Shown piece by piece: positions 33,798-42,186 of a stretch of 64,000 nt of DNA. Position numbers and translations under genes: made by a program. Source of the stretch: an uncultured Paracoccaceae bacterium (lineage in GTDB: Bacteria; Pseudomonadota; Alphaproteobacteria; Rhodobacterales; Rhodobacteraceae); the NCBI GenBank assembly GCA_947500775.1, contig CANMTD010000001.1:186001-250000 (forward strand). Reading direction: 5' to 3'. Each line of letters starts with the position of its first letter. The first letter of the stretch is position 1. A model generated the notes under the pieces. The model worked only from the letters and a program-made list of their open reading frames with translations. It did no database searches and was not told the origin of the DNA.

Positions 33798-34691
33798 GTG
33801 AACATACGTTTTTTGGCAGCCATTCTTGCAACCTGCATCGTCACGACCCCAGCCCAGGCGGCAAGTTTCGATGAACAATTCCCCGAATTCGCGCGCAGCG
33901 CCCCCCAGGAAATTCGCGATCTGATCGGCGGGCTGGATTACAAGACCGGCCCGCAGACCGTCGGAGACAACCTGGCCACCATCAATGTCAAAGACGGCTA
34001 TTATTTTCTGGATGCCAAGGACGCGGCCCATGTGCTGACAACGGTCTGGGGCAATCCCAAGGGACCCCAGACGCTGGGCATGATCTTTCCCGACGAAAAG
34101 AATCCGCTGCAAAGCGATTGGGGGCTTGAGATCACCTATGACGATATCGGCTATGTCTCGGATGAGGATGCGGCGGAGTATGACTATTCGGAACTGCTGA
34201 CGCAGATGCAGGCCGACATCCGCGCGGGCAATCCCTGGCGTCTGGAAAACGGCTATCCGGCGATGTCGCTGGTCGGTTGGGCGGCGGACCCGAAATACGA
34301 TGTTGAGGGGCGCAAACTTTATTGGGCGCAAGAGCTGAATTTCGAAGGCAGCCAGCGCAATACGCTGAACTACAATGTCCGGGTGCTGGGGCGGCGCGGG
34401 GTTCTGGTGATGAATTTCATTGCCAGTATCGATCAATTGCCCGTTGTGAATGACGCGCTGTCGGATGTTCTGTCGATGGCCGAATTCACCGAAGGCAACC
34501 GGTACGCCGATTTCGATCCCTCTATCGACACGGTGGCGGCGGTTGGTATCGGCGGGTTGATTGCTGGCAAGGTTCTGGCGAAAACCGGATTTCTGGCGGC
34601 GGGTCTGATCCTGCTTAAGAAATTCTGGTTCATTGCCTTGCTGCCGCTGCTTGTGCTGAAAAACCGTATCTTCGGACGCAGGGACAGCTGA
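33798..34691 (+). CDS. DUF2167 membrane-anchored protein
   Basis: 297 residues from a GTG start with TTGGAG upstream. Signal peptide ending ATCIVTTPAQA, then the DUF2167 domain with DGYYFLDAKDAAHVLTTVWGNP, WGLEITYDDIGYVSDEDA and WAADPKYDVEGRKLYWA. C-terminal hydrophobic segments (IGGLIAGKVLAKTGFLAAG and FWFIALLPLLVL) are followed by a short basic tail. The domain is likely periplasmic and tethered to the inner membrane. Function unknown for the family. Confidence 0.82.
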   Translation: MNIRFLAAILATCIVTTPAQAASFDEQFPEFARSAPQEIRDLIGGLDYKTGPQTVGDNLATINVKDGYYFLDAKDAAHVLTTVWGNPKGPQTLGMIFPDEKNPLQSDWGLEITYDDIGYVSDEDAAEYDYSELLTQMQADIRAGNPWRLENGYPAMSLVGWAADPKYDVEGRKLYWAQELNFEGSQRNTLNYNVRVLGRRGVLVMNFIASIDQLPVVNDALSDVLSMAEFTEGNRYADFDPSIDTVAAVGIGGLIAGKVLAKTGFLAAGLILLKKFWFIALLPLLVLKNRIFGRRDS

Positions 34692-34781
34692 AGCGCCCAA
34701 AGCGCCCTCAGGAAACTTGCAACCCGCGTCGTTCGGTTGTTTGCTGTAGGCAACCCACATTGAAACTGTCGGACGCCAACC

Positions 34782-35735
34782 ATGGGACCCAATCTGAAAG
34801 GCGCGTTGCTGGCCCTGCTGGGCTTTGGCATCTTTGCCACCCACGATGTGGTGGTCAAGTTTCTGGGCGCGTTCTATGCCCCGATGCAGATCGTCTTTTT
34901 CGGCGTGTTGCTGGGGTTCCCGGTGATCACGCTGATGTTGTTGCGGGACCGGGCGGGTGAATCTCTGGTGCCGCGGCATCCGTGGTGGGTGGCGCTGCGG
35001 TCGTTTGGCGTTGTCATTTCCGGGGTCTCGGCGTTCTACGCGTTTTCCAAATTGCCGCTGGCACAGACCTATGCGATCATTTTCATGACGCCGCTGATCA
35101 TCACCATCCTGTCGATCCCGGTTCTGGGCGAACGGGTGGGTCCGCACCGGTGGTCGGCCATCGTGGTCGGTCTGGTCGGCGTGATGGTGGTTTTGCGCCC
35201 CGGCGAGGCGGCGCTGGGGTTGGGCCATCTGGCGGCTTTCACCGCGGCAATCGGCAGCGCGCTGACCTCGATCATCGCGCGCAAGATTGGCCACGCAGAG
35301 CGCAGCGTGGTGCTGTTGCTGTATCCGATGCTGGCCAACATCGTGGTCATGGGGGCGGCTTTGCCGTTTGTCTATCAACCCATGCCGCTGCTGCATTTCG
35401 GCGGGCTGGTGGTGATCGCGCTGTTTGGCATGTTGGCGATGCTGTGCATGATCGGCGCCTATCGCAACGGCGAGGCCGGGGTGGTCGCCCCGATGCAATA
35501 TTCGCAGATCCTGTGGGCGGCGGGATATGGCTATCTGTTTTTCAACGAGACGGTCGATTTCTATACGCTGGCGGGGGCCGGCATCATCATCGCCAGCGGC
35601 TTGTACATCCTGTTCCGCGAAGGGCGGGGCGGCATATCGCTGAACCGTCCGGTCCTGCGCACCAAGTCGCGGGTCGAAACCGGCACCAGCCCCCGGATCA
35701 GCGCAATCCTGCGCCGACGCAAAGCCCACGAATGA
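34782..35735 (+). CDS. EamA/DMT-family transporter
   Basis: 317 residues with ten hydrophobic segments in two EamA repeats (about 6-140 and 150-285). Typical pieces are GFGIFATHDVVVKFLG, YAFSKLPLAQTYAIIFMTPLIITIL and QYSQILWAAGYGYLFFNET. It is an inner-membrane drug/metabolite transporter of unknown substrate. A 30-residue basic cytosolic tail ends it. The ATG at 34782 is the natural start. Confidence 0.87.
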   Translation: MGPNLKGALLALLGFGIFATHDVVVKFLGAFYAPMQIVFFGVLLGFPVITLMLLRDRAGESLVPRHPWWVALRSFGVVISGVSAFYAFSKLPLAQTYAIIFMTPLIITILSIPVLGERVGPHRWSAIVVGLVGVMVVLRPGEAALGLGHLAAFTAAIGSALTSIIARKIGHAERSVVLLLYPMLANIVVMGAALPFVYQPMPLLHFGGLVVIALFGMLAMLCMIGAYRNGEAGVVAPMQYSQILWAAGYGYLFFNETVDFYTLAGAGIIIASGLYILFREGRGGISLNRPVLRTKSRVETGTSPRISAILRRRKAHE

Positions 35736-35780
35736 GCCTTGCAAATAGCCCGCCCGCGCTGTAGATCGCAGGCGTTCGGT

Positions 35781-35857
35781 CGGAGTGTAGCTCAGCCTGG
35801 TAGAGCACTGTCTTCGGGAGGCAGGGGCCGGAGGTTCGAATCCTCTCACTCCGACCA
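35781..35857 (+). tRNA. tRNA-Pro (anticodon CGG)
   Basis: 77-base cloverleaf with encoded CCA end (35855-35857). Acceptor stem CGGAGTG pairs with CACTCCG; the anticodon loop is TTCGGGA with CGG at 35815-35817; the T-loop is GGTTCGAATCC. It reads CCG proline codons. No integrase or phage gene borders it. Confidence 0.97.
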
Positions 35858-35897
35858 GTAACATCAACGGGTGGTGCTGCATTGAAGCGCGCCCATT

Positions 35898-35919
35898 GAT
35901 CGCAGGGGAACCTGCGATC
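35898..35919 (+). terminator. Hairpin downstream of tRNA-Pro
   Basis: GATCGCAGG (35898-35906) pairs perfectly with CCTGCGATC (35911-35919) around a GGAA tetraloop, 41 bases after the tRNA. It lacks a T-run, so termination or 3'-end protection is plausible but not certain. Confidence 0.45.
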
Positions 35920-35980
35920 ACCGCAGGCCCCCCAATCATCGCCTTTCAACAGCCTGTCGGGCGGATGTCCGGGTTATTGG

Positions 35981-36529
35981 TCAGTAGGACACGCCCAACG
36001 CCTCTGCTGCCTTCTTGTTCAGATCAAGGTGGTGGTAAAAGGCCGGAAGGACGGCTTCGAAATGGGCCCGAAGCTTTTCATTTTCGGTTTCAGGCAGCAG
36101 CAGGGTTTCGACCGCGCTGATGGCGGCGGTGTGAAAGGCGATTTCATGCCGCAGGTAGGCGGCGTCGAAATCGGCACCATTCAGATCACGCAGGGCCAGA
36201 ATCACCGCGTCATGATCGCGCGCGGCCCCGATCCGTGCGGGAGGCAGCACGGGCACGGCGCCGATATCGGCGGCCAGCGTGTGCACCGCCGCGCGCACGC
36301 CGGTGTGGTCGCCGGATACCATTTTGCCGATGGCCCGCACCTCGTCCGAGGCGCCTTTGAGTTCGCCCAGCAGGGCGGTTTCGATGTCGAAGCTGTTGAC
36401 CTGCGAATAGATGCCGATGATCTGGGCATCGCTCAGATCGTCGGCAAAGGCGGCGCCCGTGGCGATTACGGCCAGGGTTGCGGCGACAGCGCCTGTTTGC
36501 GCCAGGGTTTTGGTAAGGTGACGGATCAT
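35981..36529 (-). CDS. DUF4142 exported helical protein
   Basis: 182 residues. Signal peptide ends at ATGAAFA. The mature part is an all-helical four-helix bundle-like domain with IIGIYSQVNSFDIETALLGELK, VSGDHTGVRAAVHTLA, ADFDAAYLRHEIAFHTAAI and FEAVLPAFYHHLDLNKKAAEAL. This matches the ferritin-like DUF4142 family of periplasmic proteins with unclear role. It is divergent from the LysR gene across an A+T-rich spacer, so may be its target. Confidence 0.82.
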   Translation of the reverse strand: MIRHLTKTLAQTGAVAATLAVIATGAAFADDLSDAQIIGIYSQVNSFDIETALLGELKGASDEVRAIGKMVSGDHTGVRAAVHTLAADIGAVPVLPPARIGAARDHDAVILALRDLNGADFDAAYLRHEIAFHTAAISAVETLLLPETENEKLRAHFEAVLPAFYHHLDLNKKAAEALGVSY

Positions 36530-36668
36530 CGGGGTTCTCCTTGAGTGGTGGGTTCGGGGGCAAGATCGGCCATTCGGCGGAGAAAGAGAAATCGAATGAA
36601 AAAATATGATTGATAGATAAATGGAATGAATTAAGCTGTGCCGGGAAAGCCCGATGGGGGAATGGCGG

Positions 36669-37589
36669 ATGAAACTGAGGCAAATCCGGTTTGTGGTGGC
36701 AATCGCGCAAACATCGTCGTTCAGTCAGGCGGCCGCGCTGTGCAATGCCACCCAGCCGACGCTTTCCAGCGCGGTGTCGCAGCTTGAACAGGAACTGGGC
36801 GGCAAGCTGTTCACCCGCACGACGCGCAAGGTGGCGCTGACCCCTTTCGGGCGGCATATGATGCCCCATCTTCAGGCGGTTCTTGCGGCCCAAAGCGAAG
36901 TTGCCGCCGCCGCGGAAACCTTTCGCAACCCGCAGCGAAAACTGCTGCGGATCGGGATATCGCCATTGGTGGACATGCAGATGGTCACCATGCTGACCGA
37001 GCCGTTCCGCCGGGCGCATGACGGCGTCGAAATCTTCTATAAGGAATGCCTGCTGGACGATCTGTCCGACCGGATCGCGACGGGGGCCATCGACCTTGCG
37101 ATCCTGCCACATGACATCGTTCCGGGCGATCTGGACCGGCTGACCTTTTATTCCGACCCGCTGTTTTACCTGCCGCAGCGCGGGGATCGGGGTGCGGCGG
37201 TGTCTCCGCTTAGAATTGCCGATCTGCCGGGCGATCCGGTCATCATGACCGGCGGCGGCTGCGGGTTGAACAAATCGCTGGAGGTTCTGTTCGCCGAGGA
37301 GGGCGCCACGCTGTCGCAATATCCGGGCTATGCGATCAGCTATCCGGTGATCGAGGAATGGACATGGATGGGGCTTGGCGCGGGGATTCTGCCGCAGGCG
37401 AAACTAAGCGGTCAAAGCGCGGGGGCCAGCCGACTGATCCGCAGCAACGGGCAGCCCGCCGCCTTCGAATTCCTGTGGGCCTGGCGCCGTGACATACGCG
37501 AGGTTCCGCATGTCGCCGCCTTTCTGGATCACATACGCCAGAAAGGCCCCAAGCTGGTTGCGGGGCAGGTGCGGCTGGTCGCGGTGTGA
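36669..37589 (+). CDS. LysR-family transcriptional regulator
   Basis: 306 residues. Winged helix at 3-60: RFVVAIAQTSSFSQAAALCNATQPTLSS, then QLEQELGGKLFTRTTRKVALTPFG. The effector domain has OxyR/CbbR-like order with LRIGISPLVDMQMVTML. ATG 36669 is chosen with GGGGGA at 36656-36661; ATG 36654 adds five residues. It is divergent from the DUF4142 gene, with the A+T-rich 36590-36640 segment as the likely binding region. Confidence 0.88.
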   Translation: MKLRQIRFVVAIAQTSSFSQAAALCNATQPTLSSAVSQLEQELGGKLFTRTTRKVALTPFGRHMMPHLQAVLAAQSEVAAAAETFRNPQRKLLRIGISPLVDMQMVTMLTEPFRRAHDGVEIFYKECLLDDLSDRIATGAIDLAILPHDIVPGDLDRLTFYSDPLFYLPQRGDRGAAVSPLRIADLPGDPVIMTGGGCGLNKSLEVLFAEEGATLSQYPGYAISYPVIEEWTWMGLGAGILPQAKLSGQSAGASRLIRSNGQPAAFEFLWAWRRDIREVPHVAAFLDHIRQKGPKLVAGQVRLVAV

Positions 37590-37623
37590 AACGGGAAAAC
37601 CCGGAACGGGCCGCCGTGCGCGG

Positions 37624-37956
37624 TCAGGCCGAATGCTGGCTTTGCCGTTCGATATAGCCGCGCAGTTCCTCGGCCTCTTGCCGGGCTTCGCGCAGACCTT
37701 CCATCGCGGCGCGCAACTCGGCGTCGGTCTGGGTCAGCTGGTTGGTCAGCTCGGCCTCGCGCTGTTGCTGATAGGTGATCGCCTGATCGCGAATCTCTTC
37801 GGCGTCATGCAGCGCCTGGGCCATCTGGTCCAGTTCGCCCATGTCCGACTGGGTCACCCGCGTCACCCGGTGGATCAGCCACGAGGCGAACCAGCCCAGC
37901 ATGAAGGCCACGAACAGGATGATGGCCGTTACGACAATAAACTCAGTTCTGTTCAT
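37624..37956 (-). CDS. Small membrane-anchored coiled-coil protein
   Basis: 110 residues. Residues 5-28 form one membrane helix (EFIVVTAIILFVAFMLGWFA). The rest is an uninterrupted Glu/Gln/Ala-rich coiled coil (TRVTQSDMGELDQMAQALHD onward). The first 14 bases overlap the end of the OmpA-family gene, so the two are translationally coupled. No family recognised. A scaffold or regulator for the OmpA-like partner at the cell envelope is a reasonable inference. Confidence 0.65.
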   Translation of the reverse strand: MNRTEFIVVTAIILFVAFMLGWFASWLIHRVTRVTQSDMGELDQMAQALHDAEEIRDQAITYQQQREAELTNQLTQTDAELRAAMEGLREARQEAEELRGYIERQSQHSA

Positions 37957-39829
37957 CAGTGGCCTCTGGCTGTTGGGGCGGTTCCGCGTCGGTGTTTTCG
38001 GCGCTGTCTTCGGGCAAAATCAGCTTGAATTCAATCCGCCGGTTCGCTTCGCGCCCGTCTTCGGTTTTATTGTCGGCCAGCGGTACGGTTTCGCCATATC
38101 CTTTGGCGGACAGGTTGGCGGTGCGGATGCGACGGGACAGAAGGGCGTTCAGAACCGCCTGCGCGCGTTGCTGGCTAAGCTGCTGGTTCATTTCTTCGCG
38201 GCCCTGACTGTCGGTGTGGCCGCCGATTTCGATCTGCACGTCCCCGCATTCCTTCAGCGCCTCGGCGATCCGGTCGACCACCTTCAGCGCATCGCCTTCG
38301 ACGGTTGTCGATCCGGGGGCGAAGGTGATTTTCTGTTCGGCCAGAATGGCATTGACCGAGGCCACGCATTCTTCGGGTGTGGGCAGGCCTGCGATCGGGT
38401 CCAGCGCTTCGACATAGGTCACGTCGATATCGAAATTCTGGGCATCCCCCAGTTTTTCACCGAACAACCGCGCGATTTCGGCATTGGCCCCGGCATCGCC
38501 CGTCTGGCCCCGCAGTTCGACATAGCTGGGCTGAACCACGACCGATCCGTTGTTGAGATGCGACAACCCTTCAAGAGCGGCCAGAACCCGCAGGGGCCAG
38601 CCGTCGGGCAAGGTTTCGTCCAGCCGCATGGCGCCATAGACACTGGCAAATCCGAACCGCGAACGGGCATAGCTTTCGGTGGCGGTGCGGACCAGTTGAT
38701 CGGGCACGCGCCCGCGCAGTTGCACCTGGCCTTCGGGGCTGCGGGTGGCGACGAATTCAGGCGGGCCGTCGCCTTCGCCGGTGCCGTCGATCTTGACCGG
38801 TTCGGGCAGGACCGCATGCAGCGAAAATACACCGGGCAGGTCCGCTTCCAATTCGCCCACTTCGGTATCGAATGTGCCTTGGGGGGTGGTTTCCAGCGCG
38901 ATCAGCGTGACATCCGCATCCGAAAACGTCAGCGTGCCGCCGCCCAGATCGGTCAGGGTCTGAATACCGGTTTCCACGGCCTTGGCCCAATTGGGCGAGG
39001 GCACGCCCAGACCGATGGAACATTGCGCGGGCTGGGCCATCCCGGCGCGTTCGGCGGCGGCAAGGATGCGGCTGCGCGCGTCTTCGGTATCGGCGGAACA
39101 GGCGTCAAAGCGGGGCCCGTCGGCGTCGATGACAAAGCGCAGGGTAAAGGGCGTGATCACCGGGCGCGGGGCCGAAATGTCGATGGCGACATTCAGGCCC
39201 TTGGGGCGGTCCTTGGCCAGGGCCGCCTCTAGCTTTTTCTTTTCGGCCGGGCTGTCGGAAATCGCGGTGATCGACACTTTGTCGGCCGCGATCGAGATTT
39301 TGGAACGCGGCAGGCGCGCGACCGCCTTCAGACCGAAATCCAACGCCCTTTGCCAGCCGTCGGGTGCCGAGTAATCGGCAGTTTCCAGCATGTCGGTGAC
39401 ATCGGTCTGACCAGCCGCGCCCTGTACCGCCGCGCTGATTTTGTCACGTTCGCTTTGCGCCGGGATCAGACCGATCATCGAAATACCGCTGTCGTTGCGC
39501 AGCAGTTCCAGCGAAAACCGGGGCGGGGCGATCGGTTTGGCGGGCGGAATCTCGACTTCATCAATCAGCCGCTCGGCGTCGATGATGGTGCCGGCCACGG
39601 TGATCGCGTGAAAGCGCGCGGCCTCGGTGGGCGCGGTGCCCTGCAGGCGTACCTGAAGCCCGTCTGCCTCGACCATGGCCCAGTCGATGCCATCAAGGCT
39701 AAGCGCGCGCCAGACCTCGGCGGCGGCGCGACGTTCGATCAGATTGGCAGCCCAGTTCGCGCTGAGAAAGGCAAGGGCGCCGGCCAGAAGTATGGCCACG
39801 GTGGCAATGAGATTGGGCGCTGGGCGCAT
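37943..39829 (-). CDS. OmpA-family protein with BON-like repeats
   Basis: 628 residues. One N-terminal membrane helix (NLIATVAILLAGALAFLSANW), then several BON-like modules of about 65 residues (VEADGLQVRLQGTAPTEAAR, SISAIS-type strands, VEGDALKVV). The C-terminal OmpA domain (about 505-605) has ITFAPGSTTVEGDALKVV, IEIGGHTDSQGREEMNQQLS, RAQAVLNALL and NRRIEFKL for peptidoglycan binding. It is an inner-membrane-anchored periplasmic protein, like BON-OmpA proteins elsewhere. The start is ATG 39829. It lies downstream of ubiA on the same strand and upstream of the coiled-coil gene. Confidence 0.82.
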   Translation of the reverse strand: MRPAPNLIATVAILLAGALAFLSANWAANLIERRAAAEVWRALSLDGIDWAMVEADGLQVRLQGTAPTEAARFHAITVAGTIIDAERLIDEVEIPPAKPIAPPRFSLELLRNDSGISMIGLIPAQSERDKISAAVQGAAGQTDVTDMLETADYSAPDGWQRALDFGLKAVARLPRSKISIAADKVSITAISDSPAEKKKLEAALAKDRPKGLNVAIDISAPRPVITPFTLRFVIDADGPRFDACSADTEDARSRILAAAERAGMAQPAQCSIGLGVPSPNWAKAVETGIQTLTDLGGGTLTFSDADVTLIALETTPQGTFDTEVGELEADLPGVFSLHAVLPEPVKIDGTGEGDGPPEFVATRSPEGQVQLRGRVPDQLVRTATESYARSRFGFASVYGAMRLDETLPDGWPLRVLAALEGLSHLNNGSVVVQPSYVELRGQTGDAGANAEIARLFGEKLGDAQNFDIDVTYVEALDPIAGLPTPEECVASVNAILAEQKITFAPGSTTVEGDALKVVDRIAEALKECGDVQIEIGGHTDSQGREEMNQQLSQQRAQAVLNALLSRRIRTANLSAKGYGETVPLADNKTEDGREANRRIEFKLILPEDSAENTDAEPPQQPEATDEQN

Positions 39830-39892
39830 TGTTGTCGGATGCTCCGGATATACTGGTCCTGCTGGTTTAATGGGAACTGCGCACCGCTGCAA

Positions 39893-40858
39893 TCACACCA
39901 GCAGGATCACGGCAAGAAACAGCACAGGGATCAGGCCCGCGTCGCGGTTCGCGCGAAACAGCCGCAGGCAGATGGCGCTGTCATAGGTTTTCAGCCGCGA
40001 CAATTGCCAGGCCAGATGCCAGCCAAAGGCCCAGGTTCCGACGATGCCGATCACAAGGTGATGCAGATCGTTGGCCGACAGCTGCGCCATGATGACCCCT
40101 GCGGTCATCAGGATGACGCTGGCCATCATGAACAGGCGCAGCCAGCTTTTGCTGTCGTCGCCGAACAGCAGGGCGGTGGATTTGACACCGATCAGCGCGT
40201 CATCCTCGGTATCCTGATGGGCATAGATCGTGTCATAGAACAGCGTCCATGCGATGCCCGCCAGATACAGGAACACCGGCGGCAGGCCCAGCGATCCGGT
40301 ATGCGCGGCCCAGGCCACCAGCACGCCCCAGTTGAACGCCAGCCCCAGAAAGACCTGCGGCCAATAGGTGAACCGCTTGGCAAAGGGATAGATCGCCACC
40401 AGCACCAGCGACGCCACGCCAAGCGTGATCGCCATGCGGTTGAAGGTCAGCAGGATCGCAAAGGCCAGCCCGGCCTGCAGCGCCATCCAGATATAGGCCT
40501 GTTTGACCGTGACCTGCCCCGACGGGATCGGCCGCGACCGGGTGCGCGCGACCTGCGCGTCGATATCGCGGTCGGTGATGTCGTTCCAGGTACAGCCCGC
40601 GCCGCGCATCAGCCAGGCCCCCAGCGCACAGCCCAGAATGATCCACAGATCGAACCGCCGCCATTCGGTGGCCGCCGCCGCCAGCAGGACACCCCACCAG
40701 CAGGGCAACAGCAACAGCCATGTCCCGATGGGTCGGTCCGCCCGCGACAGCCGCAGATAGGGGCGGGTCCAGTCGGGCGCATAAAGGTCAACCCAATTGC
40801 CCTGAACAGCGTCGGAAACCGTGCCTTCGGGCTCTGGTGTTTCGATGATGTCAGACAT
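39893..40858 (-). CDS. ubiA: 4-hydroxybenzoate octaprenyltransferase
   Basis: 321 residues with about nine membrane helices. The prenyl-diphosphate motif is CTWNDITDRDIDAQVARTRSRP and the second Asp-rich motif is FYDTIYAHQDTEDD. It attaches the polyprenyl tail in ubiquinone synthesis at the inner membrane. A polar N-terminus of about 30 residues precedes SRADRPIGTWLLLLPCWWG. The start codon lies only 12 bases from the divergent rsmE start. Confidence 0.95.
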   Translation of the reverse strand: MSDIIETPEPEGTVSDAVQGNWVDLYAPDWTRPYLRLSRADRPIGTWLLLLPCWWGVLLAAAATEWRRFDLWIILGCALGAWLMRGAGCTWNDITDRDIDAQVARTRSRPIPSGQVTVKQAYIWMALQAGLAFAILLTFNRMAITLGVASLVLVAIYPFAKRFTYWPQVFLGLAFNWGVLVAWAAHTGSLGLPPVFLYLAGIAWTLFYDTIYAHQDTEDDALIGVKSTALLFGDDSKSWLRLFMMASVILMTAGVIMAQLSANDLHHLVIGIVGTWAFGWHLAWQLSRLKTYDSAICLRLFRANRDAGLIPVLFLAVILLV

Positions 40859-40870
40859 AATGTCGGCCCC

Positions 40871-41605
40871 ATGAACCAGCGGAAATCTTTACGAGTCAGG
40901 TTACATGTAATGCACCCGCTTGGGCCGGGGCAAACAGTTCCTGTATCCCGCGACCAGGCGCATTATCTCTTTGGCGTGATGCGGCTGGGGTTGGGCGATG
41001 CCGTGCTGCTGTTCGACGGGGTGCATGGCGAATGGCGGGCCGAGGTGGCCGAGGCCGGCAAACGGGGCGGGGTGCTGATCTGTCAGGACCAGACCAAGCC
41101 GCAACAGAACCCACCGGATCTGTGGCTGCTGTTCGCCCCGATCAAAAAGGCGCGCACCGATTTCATCGTTGAAAAGGCCACTGAAATGGGGGCCGCGCGC
41201 ATCTGTCCGGTGCAGACCGATTTCACCAATGCCGAACGCATTCGTCAGGACCGGTTGCAGGCCCACGCGGTCGAGGCCGCCGAACAATGCGGCGGCACTT
41301 TCGTGCCCCCGGTGGCCGAGCTGGAAAAACTGGACCGGGTTCTGGACGGCTGGCCCGACGACCGCCACCTGATGTTCTGCGACGAGGCGCTGGTCGGCGC
41401 GCAAGAGGTGCTGCGCGCCGAGGCCGGGTCCGGGAAATGGGCGATTCTGATCGGCCCCGAAGGCGGGTTTTCCCCGGCCGAACGCGCCCGTCTGACCGCC
41501 ATGCCGCAGGCGGTGGCCGTCAGCCTGGGCCCGCGCATCCTGCGCGCCGACACGGCGGCGGTGGCGGCGATGACCATCTGGCAGCAGGCGCTGGGGGATT
41601 GGTGA
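40871..41605 (+). CDS. rsmE: 16S rRNA (uracil1498-N3)-methyltransferase
   Basis: 244 residues. N-terminal PUA-like region RVRLHVMHPLGPGQTVPVSRDQAHYLFGVMRLG, then the SPOUT knot with WLLFAPIKKARTDFIVEKATEMGAARI, ILIGPEGGFSPAERARL and SLGPRILRADTAAVAAM (SAM-binding). ATG 40871 is the family start, giving a 12-base divergent gap to ubiA. It is followed with a one-base overlap by a small membrane protein gene and then gshA. Confidence 0.94.
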   Translation: MNQRKSLRVRLHVMHPLGPGQTVPVSRDQAHYLFGVMRLGLGDAVLLFDGVHGEWRAEVAEAGKRGGVLICQDQTKPQQNPPDLWLLFAPIKKARTDFIVEKATEMGAARICPVQTDFTNAERIRQDRLQAHAVEAAEQCGGTFVPPVAELEKLDRVLDGWPDDRHLMFCDEALVGAQEVLRAEAGSGKWAILIGPEGGFSPAERARLTAMPQAVAVSLGPRILRADTAAVAAMTIWQQALGDW

Positions 41606-42126
41606 TGGCGCTGATCCGGCCAGAGCTTCGGGCGGCGTTCCATCGCTGGCGCGAGGTTCTGATCGGGGCCGCCGTTTGCGCCCTTGGGGTCTGGGTCCTT
41701 TCTTTTGGTGGGGTATTCTTTCAGGTGCTGGGCGCCGCGATCGCCGTGCTGGGGGGCGGCTTGGGCTTTGTCGCGGCGCGGCGCCTGCGGTTCGGCCATG
41801 CCGTCGCGGCCCCCGGTGTGGTCGAGGTGGTCGAGGGGCAGATTTCCTATCTTGCCCCTGCGGGCGGCGGCTTTGTCGCGCTTGGCGAACTGTCCCGCAT
41901 CCGCCATGTTTTCAGCGAAGATGGCGATCAGTTCTGGTTGTTGTCGCAACGCGGCGCCCCCGATCTGGCGGTGCCGGTGGATGCGGTGGGATCGGACGAT
42001 TTGTTTGATGCCTTTGTCTCATTGCCCGGGGCGGAACCACGCCGCATTCTGATGGCACTGGATCGCCAGCCCGACGATGGGCCGATCACGGTTTGGCGAC
42101 CACCATTTCATGTGGCCTTGACTTGA
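41605..42126 (+). CDS. Conserved hypothetical protein with two membrane helices
   Basis: 173 residues, not recognised. Two hydrophobic helices (VLIGAAVCALGVWVLSFG and FFQVLGAAIAVLGGGLGFVAA) are followed by a soluble beta-rich domain (VVEVVEGQISYLAPAGGGFV ... FWLLSQRGAPDLAVPVDAVG). This suggests a cytosolic domain on a hairpin anchor. The start ATG shares its A with the rsmE stop (TGATG). It lies 60 bases before gshA and is probably cotranscribed with both. Confidence 0.65.
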   Translation: MALIRPELRAAFHRWREVLIGAAVCALGVWVLSFGGVFFQVLGAAIAVLGGGLGFVAARRLRFGHAVAAPGVVEVVEGQISYLAPAGGGFVALGELSRIRHVFSEDGDQFWLLSQRGAPDLAVPVDAVGSDDLFDAFVSLPGAEPRRILMALDRQPDDGPITVWRPPFHVALT

Positions 42127-42186
42127 CCGTCATCCCGACGCAGGTCTTGGCGTCTGAACAACGCGAACAGATCGGAGCGATGCCCA

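Noticed and set aside
35781-35857. tRNA-Pro as an integration site of a genomic island
   Set aside because: No integrase, no repeated tRNA 3' end and ordinary genes on both sides.
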